64,000 nt of DNA from Glandiceps talaboti (lineage: Eukaryota; Hemichordata; Enteropneusta; Spengelidae). The stretch lies in assembly GCF_964340395.1 (NCBI RefSeq), contig NC_135570.1, positions 15,132,822-15,196,821 of the forward strand, in the 5' to 3' direction. The number at the start of each line of letters is the position of its first letter. The stretch's first letter is position 1. Position numbers and translations under genes: made by a program. The notes beneath the pieces were generated by a model. It did not search any database and was not told where the DNA came from. It was given only the letters and a program-made list of their open reading frames with translations. This document shows, piece after piece, positions 13,401 through 26,181 of this stretch.

Positions 13401-14937
13401 TGTAGTGTACTTTATTGTAAATACAAAATATATCAGCTGTTACAATTTATCACATAATATCAATTCATCATTTTGCAGTTGATCATTAACCCTTTCAGGG
13501 CTAGAAACTTTCCCGCCAAAATTTTTGAACAAAAATTCTTGTTTCTCTGTAATTTTTGGAAAAAGATCAACTTTATTTTAGATCAGAATTCAAGAAATAT
13601 TACTTCCCAATGAAGTAATATTCTTAAATTTTAGAAAATGTTCTTACAATCAAGTTTCGTCTCTAGGAATGAAAGGGTTAAATAAACAAATGTCTCATAA
13701 ATATATGTGTTACTCGTGGTCTTCTCATTTGAAGAAATGTTGATTTTTTGGTATTTTAAACAGATTGAGAATATTAACAAGAGATAGCGTGTTAATCCAA
13801 ACTTACTTGAAATTTGAATTGTATTGTAAATGTTACTTTAGTAATGAATTTCTACTCACAAAGTCATAAAAATTCTTGGAAACAAGTGCCTATTTTTCAC
13901 CAATGTCTCATCAACATTAAATTCTAATACACCCCTGACGATATTGGTGAGATGTTGGCAGAAATTTTGAACTTGTGGTTCTATTTTCCAAGTAATTTTT
14001 TGACTCTGTGAGTAGAAATTAATTACTACGTATAAACCCAGAGTCCATGGACATTCACTACCATTTAAAGTACTGTTTTAAATGTGAATAATCAATTAAC
14101 TGAAACCTTGAAAAGTTAGGATTTCACTTCAGATTTCAAACTTTTATCTGTTCAGTTGAAATCAAACCCAATCTATAATTTAATTCATTCATTTCAATCT
14201 CATTAAACTGTTTTTTTATTTCTTTTACGTGAATAGTAAATGTATGTGAATAGTAAATGTATGTGAATAGTAAATGTATGTGAATAATAAATGTACGTAA
14301 TCCATTTCCTGAAAAAAACAGTATACGCAATAGATACCTGTTGTTTTTGATAAAATTGCAAAACATACATGACGTACGTTGAAACACAGACATTGCGGTT
14401 TGGATATCTTCTATCTTCTATCGATTACAGCTACCTCAAGGTCAAAGGTCAATATTCTGATATCTACAGGTTTAGCCGTTAAAGATATACAAATGTAACC
14501 TACCTGTGTTGATGAAAGAAAACAATTGTAACAAACATGATCCCGAGAACAGTTATAATTCCTTCTGAGACTTCTCCTGCCCATGGTGTTAACGGTATAT
14601 TATCGAGAATAAGGTCCGGTAGAGGGGGATATTTTTCTTGATTGGGCATACGATCATGTACGATCGTCAGTATGAACGTCAAAAAATACGTCCCTATGCA
14701 CATATAGGTAAAACTAAACAACGTTTTCCAATGTTCGGGTTCAATTTGTGTGCTTGGTTTGGTATCTGTTAAGCCATTTTCAATTAATGGCAGGAATTGA
14801 GTCCTTTCTGTGGTTAGTTCAATATCATCATCCAGGTTTACAACTGTATGGTCCGAATTGTTGACTGAACCATTCCAATGTTTGCCGTTTTCCTTAATAA
14901 TTCCATTTTCACACCGTTTTAGTTCCGTTTCTTCCAT
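7453..14937 (-). CDS. Sphingomyelin synthase-related phosphotransferase (SMSr/SAMD8-like), 4 coding exons, 341 aa
   Basis: Join 14937-14504, 10090-9973, 9059-8909, 7775-7453. The lengths (434+118+151+323) give one frame of 341 codons plus stop, with all junctions at AG/GT sites. These enzymes are polytopic Golgi or ER proteins that move a phospho-headgroup from a glycerophospholipid onto ceramide. Residues 67-144 resemble the first membrane segments of vertebrate SAMD8 (EPEHWKTLFSF, YPPLPDLILDNIP). Exon 2 has the LRRFFCITGTLYLLRS block. Exon 3 has CGAYMFSGHAM with candidate catalytic H221. Exon 4 has AAHGHYTVD with H264 and D268. The C-terminal FPMVRFLESKMEGNVPNEY matches SAMD8 better than SMS1/2. 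The N-terminus is a polar region of about 65 residues with no SAM domain, though an upstream exon cannot be excluded. Oddities: the usual Asp of CGD is Ala215, and the residue before H264 is Gly263 where relatives have Asp or Glu. Confidence 0.93.
8293..8569. repeat. 15-bp minisatellite (TATTGTATATTTCGG), about 18 copies, downstream of SMSr-like exon 3
   Basis: A 15-bp unit with variants TTTTGG, TTCTGG and TTTCAG. Because the unit is a multiple of three, several frames on both strands stay open. They encode only low-complexity repeats such as VLYIS. The array lies in the intron between exons 3 and 4 of the SMSr-like gene and is not a gene. Confidence 0.95.
8685..8840. mobile_element. Small palindromic (foldback) element, copy 1
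   Basis: The two arms are imperfect inverted copies: TCCCCAAC..GTTCAGTCAAGG..GAGTGACTTAAAGGGCC on the left, and the complement of TTAAGTCATAAGT..GGTTGAGTGAAG..ATTGGGGA on the right. Related copies occur at about 9340-9460, 11032-11190 and 28170-28320, three of the four inside the SMSr-like gene. Exact ends and target duplication are unclear. Confidence 0.65.
9340..9460. mobile_element. Small palindromic element, copy 2 (partial)
   Basis: Shares GTGACCTAAGGGGCCTTGTC and the inverted CTTAAGTCACAAG arm with the copy at 8685-8840. The right end reads TAATGGGGAACGG. The outer left arm is missing or diverged. Confidence 0.5.
9861..9905. repeat. TTTG tetranucleotide repeat
   Basis: (GTTT)n with one interruption, in the intron between exons 2 and 3 of the SMSr-like gene. 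A second TTTG/TTTA-rich tract lies at about 10175-10245 in the intron between exons 1 and 2. Confidence 0.9.
11032..11190. mobile_element. Small palindromic element, copy 3
   Basis: ATTCCCCAACATTGTTC..CAACCAAGG on the left, with a diverged inverted right arm ending near TTGAGAATAACATAATTATACC. Copy 1 is followed by a similar TGTAATTATACC, so the element may extend a few bases beyond the CCCC ends. Confidence 0.55.
12810..12856. repeat. GACA/CAGA microsatellite
   Basis: (ACAG)n-type repeat with TAGACAGACA interruptions, inside intron 1 of the SMSr-like gene. A similar short tract is at 25977-26003. Confidence 0.85.
14227..14296. repeat. 17-bp tandem repeat, 4 copies
   Basis: GTGAATAGTAAATGTAT four times, the last copy diverged, about 200 bp downstream of the SMSr-like exon 1 donor site. 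Confidence 0.9.
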
Positions 14938-16159
14938 ATTGTTGTTACAGTATCAAATGGGTCGCACTCTGTAGATGGAAATAGATAATGTATTTGGTTT
15001 ACTCATTCACGTCATTAATATAGATGTGATAAGAGCATTGACAACCTAAATATTTTGCGGGAAACACTACGAGTCATATATGTACCTGTGTACACTGTGT
15101 ATGTCAAACGTTGTGTACACCATACATGTATTTTTGGACTGTGAACATCACGTAATCTTTGCGGGCAAGTTAGTGAAAAGTCTGTGTTGCATCAAAACAA
15201 AATGGATTAAGCCATGACATAAATAATCTCAGTCATGTGATATATGATTCCATTCAAAAATCGTCCTTAAGTTTTGAGTCATAGATATTCACGAATATTT
15301 ACACTTTAGCATATTGTTCCCAATCACCGCTATCACAATTATAAACACGATATATATAGTGATAGCAGCCAATGATGATACTTAGTGAACATTTGTAAAC
15401 ACATGTAATGATCAAAATATTTTGTACGCTAACAGTCTTTGAATTAAATCTTAATTCACCTCAACTGACTGCAGTGTATTAATCATCCTTTGACAAGGGA
15501 GAGTGTGGGATACGGTTTTCACTGTTACAGGGTAACTACAGTCAGTCCTCTAAACTAGTTTCGGTTAGGACATGTTTTGGTACATGTATGCCCCTGAAGT
15601 ACATCAGGCATAATTGTTGATTGACTTCACCTCTTAGTATGTTTATGTAGCCTTGTTAGATGCATTCATGATCTGATGCCAAGTAAACATATCAGTGGGT
15701 GCAATTTACATGTGTACACATTACCTTTAAAGTGGCCATGGTGATGAGAAATACATGTAAGCATTTTCATAGCTTTCGTTTTTTGATTAAAAACTACTTT
15801 TTCTGTTCTGAAAAATCGTTTTTAACTGATATCACACAGCTGCAAAAGCCCAAAACAAAAACATTTATGAAAGCTTTCAACTAGAACCTCTATAGCATTG
15901 TTTACTTATTACTGCCACTAGAGGACAGAGTATAGTAGCAGTTTTTCTACTTTGAAAAACAATGCAGATAACAGATCAAATTATGTCTTTAATCATAACT
16001 TTGGTAAATGAAATGCAAATGAACTAAAAAATGCTCAAAGGTTTATTATCACACATACATGTATAGGTATGTAGGTTAGCAAGTGCTTTGTCAACAAACT
16101 GGGTGACATTCATGACATCATTTAAATATTTGCATATCTATGACATCATTTTATCATTA

Positions 16160-16206
<47 letters not shown>

Positions 16207-17270
16207 TATCTAAATTCAATAGAGATAAATAGATAAATACAATTGGTCCTGCAAGTACGATGAGTCAGTCTTCACAAATTCTATCATTACACATACAAAC
16301 ATGTAGATTTATTGAGCAATCTACAAATGTAAATCTGTAACCTGCACCCATAAAAATAAGTCATTTCAACAATTAGAGAAAATAGTTACAAATAAAATTA
16401 ACAGTACAAAGTTCAAATAATAAAATGTAACTGTGCAATAATTTAGTGCTTTGTAGATATGATAAGTATGTCTGTTTTAGAGACCATCCAAATATGTAGT
16501 CTGCTAGAGACTAGACTCTCTCACCAGTCCTGGGGAGCATCATTGCTATTGTAGTTGTTTTGTATGTACATCTACATGTACAGATAATCTACCTAATAAT
16601 TGTACTATAATATCCTTGTACTGTGGGCCCTCATTGACTACATTAAAGTGCAATCATTTGTTGATGTGTTACTTCGATGCTCCGTGTTATTGCGATGCCC
16701 CAAGCATCACAGTAACATGTTTTGGCAGTCGGATATTATCCTACATGTATGCCAAGTATCTAGCATTAGGTTGTTTTCCGCTATTTCCTACAGTAATGAC
16801 TTCGTGGAGTTGACTGGGCGTACCACTAGAAGTCGGCTACATGGTAACCTTCAGATATGTAGATACATGTAAGTCACATGGGGTATATTTTCCCACAATT
16901 CCCAAACATGGAATTACAACCCCGAAACGTTAGAGATATTTTGTAGCCTATTGGCCTAATTTTTGGTGGGATATAAAAAGGGGAGATCTTCCGAGATTTC
17001 GTCAGTCAACCTGGGGACTCACTGATGCTGTAATTTTGGGAAAAGAGTACAAAATGTAATCTGTACTCTCATGATATCGTAGCTGATGTGACAGTGGTAG
17101 ATGCTGCACAAGTTGTATAGTGGGAAACTGGGCTTTGAAAATACAAAACTAGACCTCCATCCCTGACGTACCAAACTGCTGTCTTGTATTATCATTTAGC
17201 TTGAAATAAAAGTGACGGTTAGTCTGAAACGTACTTGCTGTGTGTTCTACTTGTTTTGTGTTTTCCAGGA

Positions 17271-17518
17271 TTTACCAGGAATCAACTTCTATCATTTTCC
17301 AGGATTTACCAGGAGTGAACTTCTATCATTTTCCAGGATTTACCAGGAGTTAACTTCTATCATTTTCCAGGATATACCAGGAGTCAACTTCTATCATTTT
17401 CCAGGATTTACCAGGAATCAACTTCTACCATTTTCCAGGATTTACCTGGAGTTAACTTCTATAGTTTTCCAGGATTTACCAGGAGTTAACTTCTATCATT
17501 TTCCAGGATTTACCGGAA
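17271..17518. repeat. 34-bp minisatellite, about 7 copies
   Basis: The unit starts TTTACCAGGAGTTAACTTCT and ends ATCATTTTCCAGGA. A diverged unit recurs at about 17670-17715. An inverted, shortened relative (GACTTTCCAGGAA) sits at 17930-18020. The open frame across it only reflects the repeat. Confidence 0.93.
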
Positions 17519-20344
17519 GTTTAAATTGCATACAAATATCTAATAGAAAATTCAATAGATTCTTACTAGATTCTCATTGTTTTCTCACTAATATGCATAC
17601 AAATACCTGATAGATTATTAAGAGATCCTTACTAGATTCTTATCAGAATCTATTGAGAGATTTTTGTAAGGGGTAACTTCTGTCGTTTTCCAGAATTTAC
17701 CAGAATCAAGTATGTATCATTTTCTAGGAATGTTTTGTGGTATTAGTTAGTTTAATGAATTAAAAGTTGTCATTGGTTACTATCTGACTTGACATGCTGG
17801 CTGGACAGATGTAGATGGTGAACAGAATTTCCAAGCCAATTAATTCTCTGGGCTAGGTTTCTTGTTAAAAAGAGTTTACATGTACTTGCAGAGAATGGCA
17901 TTTCAATGTATGATAATTTTGTAAATTCAGGGACTTTCCAGGAAAAGTTGAAATTCCATGACTTTTAAGAACTTTCCAGGAAATTTGAAATGCCATGACT
18001 TTCAAGGACTTTCCAGGAGTTGTTGAAAATCTAGGATTTTTGAGGACTTTTCTAGAGCTATAAGTACTCTGGAATGAAACATTTAGGAGAGACTGGGTAA
18101 ATTTTTGTAATGATGTAACGGTATCTAACAGTGATATCACCTTTAGACTACACTGTGATGTATGAATTCTAGTGTGTCAACATTGTAAATCTAAATGGTT
18201 ATCTTCTCTTAGCAACAAGAATATCCCATACATCTACGATGTCAAAATACCAGTGTTTATCTGCAACATCTGTCCATAACTCATAACCTATATCTTGTTT
18301 CTTGAGTCAACTGTGAAATACTGGATTATCAATTAATTTTAATAATTTTGTTGGTATGTTTTTTTGACAAGACAAAATTCGATGGAAAACATTTTTATTC
18401 ATAATTTCATGCAAATTAATTAATTATCATAAATTAGTGATAACTAGGTTCTTGAGTGAAACAGCAAATTTTCCACAATATTAGCCTTTTTTACTATACA
18501 TGTAGTATACAGTACAGCACAGTTCCTGCTAGTAGCCAACACAGTCAAATCTAGAAATAGTACTACACACATGTACACAGGGTGGTTCTCATCAAATCTG
18601 CAGTATAATCGATCAATACATGCAATTCTTATATCTTACAAATACCATGGCATTATCTACGATTCCAGCCTGGATTACAGCAGACTCATCATCTATGTCA
18701 GATGACAACCCCACCCTCATTCTGTTTTTCCGTAGTTTTCTTCTCATTTCAACAATGATTCGGCAGTAGACAAAATGTGTGTGATGGGAATACTTGAATG
18801 TACTTTATATATATTAAAAATATTTTACAATGTTGATATTTCAATTATTAACCCCAATAAAGAATGCTATGATGAATGTTATCTTTGCCATAACCATATA
18901 TTAACACATGTGTTTGTCATCGGCATACTACCATCTCACATGACCTCTCAGATAGTTTCATGGGGATATCGGTTGTATATTTTTATCACATGATTTATTG
19001 GGGGTTAAAATGTTACATGATGTACACCGTCTTCTCAGTTGACATGCACTGGTCATGCACTCGCTCAATACTTCTGATGTCTAGTTGGAAGTGTGACACT
19101 TTACATGTACATGCAAAATACAATTGTATTCCTCAGTTTGTAAATCTTAGGTGGACCAAGTGTGCATATGTCGAGGTTACCCAAAATGGAGGGGGGGGGG
19201 GGGGGGGGGGGGGTAAATGAACCAAAATGAAAGATTTGTTGGTAGGCTAGGTTTTATGAAGAATGGGATAAAACAGCATGTCCCTAGACCAAATAAAAAA
19301 AGTTGTTTGGTTCCGGTTACCCAACCCCACCTAGTTTTTCACGCTGACCCTGAACTTTTTATTACATATTCAAGAAAAAAATAAGAAATTTGCAAAAATT
19401 GTGACATCTCGCAAGAAATAGAGGATGGGGAAACTGACATCAACTGAAAAAGACAATGTAAAACTGGTCTTCCAATCTGTAATGGTTGTATATCTGATGA
19501 GAAGAAACCAATAACATAGAGACCATATGAAAACAACAGAAAAACATAACTACCTGAACTAGATACCCACATATGAAAAAAAAATTTAGATAAAAAAAAA
19601 AAATCTACCCACCCCACCTATTTCAAAATTGAATGTAATCGGAACCACACAATTTTTTTACGCCTTATGAACCAATAAAATACTGACATTTTGGGAATCT
19701 GTGAACCCTTATTCTTTCTGAGTTCAAGTCCCCTGGGTAAAGTTCTAAGGCTTTTAGCATTGACGTGGTACCAGGAAAATATGTACCATAGTATTTTGAA
19801 TGGCCTATAGTATAGAGAAGAAAATCACAAAATTAACAAAATAATAGGTGCTACATGTACATGTATGCAGGATAATTCACTGGCCTTACAAGTTAAAGGT
19901 GTGATAAAATAAAAATGGAGTACAGGAAAAAAGAACAAACACACAAAAAGTAAAATCATACGCACTGCATTTAAGTCAACTATGGCAAACCCAATTTTCC
20001 ACTGAAATACACAGTATACTCAGAAACATGGAGTTGAGCAATATAATAGTTTTTTCACCACTTCATAATTTGATCTAATTGCAAATTAGCAAATGTCCAA
20101 TGATAATTTTCTGAGTTTTTATGGCGTTAAAAATGTTAATTGTTCACATTTGACCAACATTAAAATTTCATAATTCTGTTCATAAACCTCTTTATACACT
20201 GTTTACAGTTTTTAATGTCTTTATGGTCATAAAATATCATAAAAAAACTTTTAATAAATCAAAATTGGCTGTCTGGTTTATAGTAGCTAGAAGGAAGCTG
20301 CCAAGTTTGCTTGTCACAATGTGTGATATGTGACCATACTTCTA

Positions 20345-20555
20345 CATTTATTTGTTTACGCTCATTTCTAAATTGTTTACCCTCATTTCCACATTGTTTA
20401 TTTGTTTACGCTCATTTCCACATTGTTTATTTGCTTACGCTCATTTCTAGATTGTTTATTTGTTTATGCTCATTTCCACATTGTTTATTTGTTTACGCTC
20501 ATTTCTAGATTGTTTATTTGTTTACGCTCATTTCTAAATTGCTTATTTGTTTCTC
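20345..20555. repeat. 29-bp minisatellite, about 7 copies
   Basis: The unit is ATTGTTTATTTGTTTACGCTCATTTC followed by CAC or TAG variants. It is open in more than one frame but low in complexity. Confidence 0.93.
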
Positions 20556-20804
20556 ATTTCTGTTACATCACATTTATTCTTTAGAATATTTACAGTTCTT
20601 TTCAATTTAATTCAAATTTCTTGAAAAAAAAACCACTCAGGTGTGAAACTAGTCAAAGATTCAATCTGTTTATGTACTGGATTACCACTTAGTAGTCTAG
20701 TTCCTATACAATATGAGTTATGATTTCTATGATCATTTCCACTCACTACGTCTAGTCAAAGTCAAACATTTTACAGTTAATCTTGCTAAACCCCATGCTG
20801 GGCG

Positions 20805-20905
20805 AAGGGTAACTGGTGCACTTCAGTAGTACTCCATCACAAATTGACAGGCAGTTGTAATTGGTTTACTTCCTTCAGATAATTGCTCATTAATATTCAA
20901 TTAGC
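20805..20905. repeat. Interspersed repeat fragment, inverted relative of 23880-23990
   Basis: The reverse complement contains AATTAATGAGCAAT, GAAGTAAACCAATTACAACT and GCCTGTCA..GTGTGATGGAGTACTACTG-type blocks. They match, in order, the plus-strand sequence at about 23880-23990. A TAGTCTAGTTCCTATAC block precedes each (20693 and about 23497). This looks like two diverged copies of one transposable element. Confidence 0.6.
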
Positions 20906-23879
20906 ACAGCTGTACTAAACTAAAATTATGTGGATATGCGATAACGTCATCACGTTTATATATGCATAGTATATATGCATGGTAAAATGATGTTTATTTG
21001 TACTAGATCTTTCTTAATTACCTAAGGCCTAAAAAAACTTGTCTCCCAAGAAGTCCAGTGAGGCTGGGTTTAATGTGATAGTGGAGTTTCGTGCCCAAGG
21101 GAAACCAGTGTTGGTCGGTAGATTGAGTCAAATTGAATGAAACTCTCCTTTACAGCATGACTGCAGTGGTAAGACATAACTTGGAGTTATTTGATTTCAG
21201 TACTAGCCAACCTGTAGACTTGAGAATGGCTATCACTACATTTTGAATTTTTGAATTTACAATCAAAATGTCCGTTAGGAGATAGTGGATAGTGTAGCGA
21301 TTTCCGTTCTCACGTCTACAGGTAGACTACAGTTAGGATAGCGGAATAGTGTAGTGGTAGCCATTCTCACGTCTACATGTAGACTACATCATGGATGTAT
21401 TAGTAGTTTAAGGATAGTGGACAGTGTAGCGATAGCTGTTCTCAAGTCTATACATGTACAGGTAGGCTACTTGGCATATGACAAAGCTTTGGGTCGAGGT
21501 ACAAATTCCTTGGTATTCATATTTGATTTTACTATATCACTTACCTGGAGGTTTAATCTCCTTAAAATGATGAAAATACACTATATGTCTGAACAAGAAG
21601 GTTTAAGAATCATGTCGTCCTGGTTTTAATAGTCTTTTGAAATATTATGATAAAAAAAGAATGACTTTTGAAAGTCTAAGTGAAATAAAGGTTGGGATAA
21701 TTAACACATGGAAATAATTTTCTGTGTTTGCAAATTTGCTCTTTTAATTTATTTTAGTTAAATTTTTTTATATTGGTTGGACACAAGTAGAGGTGCTCGG
21801 CACCTGTTTGTTCATTCCATTCACAGGCTATCTTTTGTTGTTATAGTTGTATTTTTATTGTTTGCTAGTTGCCACTTTTTTGTAATATGTATGTTTTTCT
21901 GTCTTGTCTAGTTACATTGTTAATATTTTTTCTTTATTGTGGAAATCAATTTTTGCCTGTGATGAAGAGTAATAAATAAATAAAAAAAAAATTAAAAAAA
22001 ATTTGACCTATGGTTAGTTAACCATGTCTGGTCAAAGTCCCTCAATCAGGACAAATAGTTGTTCATCCAATCAGTGAACCCCAACTGATATAGTGATGTA
22101 AACAGTGTCATTTATCCTGAGATGACAAATATACCAGATTTGTACATTACATACAACATGGAAGTATACTTCCATGATTACAAGCAGCCCCAATGAACAA
22201 TTAAGTGTAGTACTAACTTTATGACGAATATCGGTTAGAATTTTGTGATTGATTAACAAAGACATGATGTTAATGACTGTGTGGGTGGCTGTGGATGAAT
22301 TTTAAATTGCATTTCATGCATCTCAGGATTTCTAGAGTAATGACTTAAATTGACTATACCTGTGTGTGCAAGGTGTAAATTGTAATGATATTAGACTATA
22401 CCTGGGGGTTTATATAATCACCTCAAAATGAAAACAAATGTCTCAACAAGAAAATTTAAGTGTTATAAGTCCTGGGTTTAATAGCTAGTACTAGTGTCTT
22501 TCAAAATATTATAATAATCAATGACTTTTGAAAATCTAAGTGAAATAACTGGAATTATTTACGCTTGGAAATAATTTGACTTTGATGAGTAGAGTTTGTA
22601 GATTCGTAATATAGCTGTCAAGTTAGTGTGATCATGGATCTGATGTATTATCAATAATAGATCCATGATGTGGCCTCTCTTTTACTGTCATTGTGTTCTG
22701 TGCTAAGCTTACAACTGCATGTATGTAACACATGTTTGTTATGTCAACATAGTAAAATAAAACATTTCTCCTCTTGTTATAACAAATGCCTGACGTATAG
22801 TACACACACACCCTATCACCCTATCTTTGTTCTCATAATTTAGCAATATTGAGAGAAAATCTGAGAAAATTCCTGAAAAATTACATACATCGTTTCATAA
22901 TTACCAACATTAGTCCGTTAATTAATGAACAATGGATATAAACAACTTTAGATTCACCGTTAACCTCATGTACATGACTTGATTATTTCACAGTAATGTC
23001 TATCTTCAGATATCACATATTTATAACAATTATTATAATACAGAAAAGAAGACCTGGACACACCTTTTTTAGGACCAAACAGCTGAAGTTCCTGACAACA
23101 CAGTATGATCACCAACACTTCTACAGTGGTGACTCATCCACAACACTCTCACTCACACAGCTATACAGTATGCATAGTTGTTAGGTAATGTTACATAATA
23201 GAACAATGTAAACAGCTCATATTGTGGTGTGCTTCAATTAATTCCACAGTATGGCCAAACCATTGTCCAGTGGAATCACCCTAGACAGCTCTTTTCTATT
23301 CATTAAATGCTTATGATTATCAATAAATAAGTATATACAGCCCTCAAAACAATTTTTTAAGTCAAGCACTGGTCTCCCTGCACCCTGGAAATATTCTGAA
23401 GGGATCAGTTCATATATAAATCTGAACCTTTTCCCCTTTCCGTGGGATATACAGTGTTCAGAATACAATCACCACAGCTAGATCAGTGAGTATAGTCTAG
23501 TCTAGTTCCTATACTGTTATGATTTACACCTCCATTCACAGTTAGTTCCTTTATAGACCATGTTGGCATCCAGACTATTATGTAACCTCTGAATAAAACT
23601 GTACAGTAATTTGCTATCAAACCATATAACTCCAGGACAATAAATGTTTGGGTGGAGTTACGAATTTGGCCAGATTTTTCCCCTTTTCATTATGGGATTA
23701 TTGTTACGATCACTCCAATCATCCCTATTGTAGTCAAATGGGTTACTCTAGCACAATTTAATCCCAGACAACTATTATTAATAGTTTAATGGTATTTGGA
23801 GCAAAATAATATAACGTGATGACATATCAATGTCCCATATGAGTTATACCAGTCAAACACGGCCAGTACTAGTTGAAAA

Positions 23880-23990
23880 TTAATGAGCAATCATCGGAAT
23901 GAAGTAACCAATTACAACTGCCTGTCAGTGTGTGATAGATTACTACTAATATGCACTGTTCAGCCTTTCCCCAGCAGTCGGTTTCACTAG
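23880..23990. repeat. Interspersed repeat fragment, copy 2 (opposite orientation to 20805-20905)
   Basis: Contains ATTAATGAGCAATCATC, AAGTAACCAATTACAACTGC and CTGTCAGTGTGTGATAGATT, shared with the reverse complement of 20805-20905. Confidence 0.6.
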
Positions 23991-25180
23991 ATTTCGAGTA
24001 AAATTTGTCTGTTTGACTATACATGGAGAGGATAGTGATGATGTGATCTAGAAAACATCGACTGGTACAGGACGTACGGGTACTAGACTATTATGGGATA
24101 TAGTCTTCAGAATAATACATCAATACATGGATCAATAAGTAAACAAAAGAACTAACCTGATGACAGACAGACAATGACTTGGTATATAATTACTCCATGA
24201 CAATAAACATGTGGGCAAACTTAAATTTATCAAACCAGATTTTTGACTTTCCATACACGATCTACACAGATTTAACTAAACCTGAAACACAGTGTTACAG
24301 TAGCAATATCCTACAATTGAACAATAAATGTATAGGTGACGTTGAACTTCTGATTAATATCAATTTGTACATTGATTGGAGGGGTGAGATCAATACATGT
24401 AGTTCAATGTATGAAACTAACTTCTAACTAAATTGGCCAAAATTGAAAATTGATTCTTAAAACAAGAAATGGAATAATTGAGATCAAGTCAAAAATAACA
24501 GTTGTTATTGAGTTGACTGTATTTCAACCATGTTAAACCTGGTGACTAGACTGTCTGTGTCACTTTCATTTGAACAATTTTTCATCTAGACACTCACAGT
24601 AATGTCTCCACCAAATAGATATTTTTACTTTTTAGTCATTTTTAAAAAATTATCTAATATACATTTTTTGTACATTTTTGAATTGTACTTTTTGTCTATG
24701 GATATGCTGACCCCTAATGACCTCATTTATAACATACAAAACGGTCAATTTATCTAAACATGGGTGTTCCCCAAGACTTTAAGATATATGGGCAATTTAT
24801 AGCATTTGATGCCATTAGTTTTATTACCCAATGACAAGTGATCTAAATTGTTCGCATATCTGACCCATATAAATCTCCTGTAAAGTCAACAGAAGTGATC
24901 TTGAGGAATTCAAGCCCTCCCTGTGCCCTCTAACGATAGTCGAATTTTGTTGTTGTGAGTCAAAATGATAAAAACTGGCATTTCTTGTGATTCACCACAT
25001 AGTAAGAGATAGAGAAACATCAAATTTCGGTGTGTCACTAGAAATTGTGTGCGTCAGTGGTGCGTCAAATTGGCTTTAGAGCGATTACTACCTTTTACTT
25101 TGTGATGTTTTCATTGACTGCAGTTACGTGTGAATTTTGAGTTCCCAATGTGTGAAACTCAGTCAATAACTCAAGACTAT

Positions 25181-25235
25181 GTCTTGGTGTTACATCTTAA
25201 GAGAGATTCTTGAGATGTAACACTTGTACCAAGAC
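25181..25235. repeat. Imperfect hairpin
   Basis: GTCTTGGTGTTACATCTTAAGA pairs with a downstream TCTTGAGATGTAACAC..ACCAAGAC arm across a loop of about 5 bases. It could be a small foldback element or a structured transcript. No flanking gene suggests a role. Confidence 0.6.
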
Positions 25236-25974
25236 AAGTGCCTATGCTAGTTATATAACAAAAAAATCTTCAAAGGTGTCTTGACACATGGATATATAGT
25301 CTACAATCAAGTTGTGTGGGAAGTTTTGGCTATCACCTCTTTTCACTCCTAGCATTAATTTCCCAATCCTAAAGCCACATTTATCAGTGATAATATCATG
25401 GTAATCAAATTCAGTGGAAAGCAAAATCGATTTTGTCGGATGACAACTAAAATAGGTCAAACCCCCACCCCCAAACTAAAGGAATTTATTTTTTATCCGA
25501 CAATGAAATGTTGATTTCGCCCCTCAAGCCTCACCGGTCAATGTGAGGCGATCAGAAGTTGTAGAGATACACCAATCACAGTACGTTATTAATACCTCGA
25601 TGACATATGAAATTTTCTTATTGGCTAGAATGGTTTTGCTACACTCAGTAAAAGGTTACGCCTAAACGATGTATTCTAATATCATGGGGGAGACTTGAAA
25701 CGGGATATATATATTATGTATTCAAATTAGACAAAGTGATGTGCTCAGTATGAAGCACATGTAAACAGCTTATATGAGTTGGGCTTATTTCAATGGGCCA
25801 TTTTTCAGTTGAATGCGACTATGGTGTTGGGTCGCGTTGACTTCCCTATCACTGCTGTCATGTCATTTTGCTTTGAACAATTTCCCAACTAGACACCAAA
25901 AAAATGTCTCCACCAAATACCAAGGCAATCGGTCTGGCATTTTTTGAGTTTAAGTTGTCCACACACATGTACAT

Positions 25975-26005
<31 letters not shown>

Positions 26006-26045
26006 CTGCTCGATGCATACTGAACCTTATCAGTTCAGTTGTGCT

Positions 26046-26181
26046 AAAAATTTGGATGTTAAATGAGAAGAGACGTGTTTGTTTCATTTACTTTCACAAG
26101 TTGTAATGATGTCAACACCATACTGATAAGTGAAAGTAAATGAAAGCAACACATTTTGTTTAGTTTAACATCCAAGTTTTT
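26046..26181. mobile_element. Short inverted-repeat element (MITE-like)
   Basis: The left arm AAAAATTTGGATGTTAAA plus TTTCATTTACTTTCA is mirrored by TGAAAGTAAATGAAA and TTTAACATCCAAGTTTTT on the right. The whole is about 136 bp with no coding capacity. No clear target duplication was seen. Confidence 0.65.
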
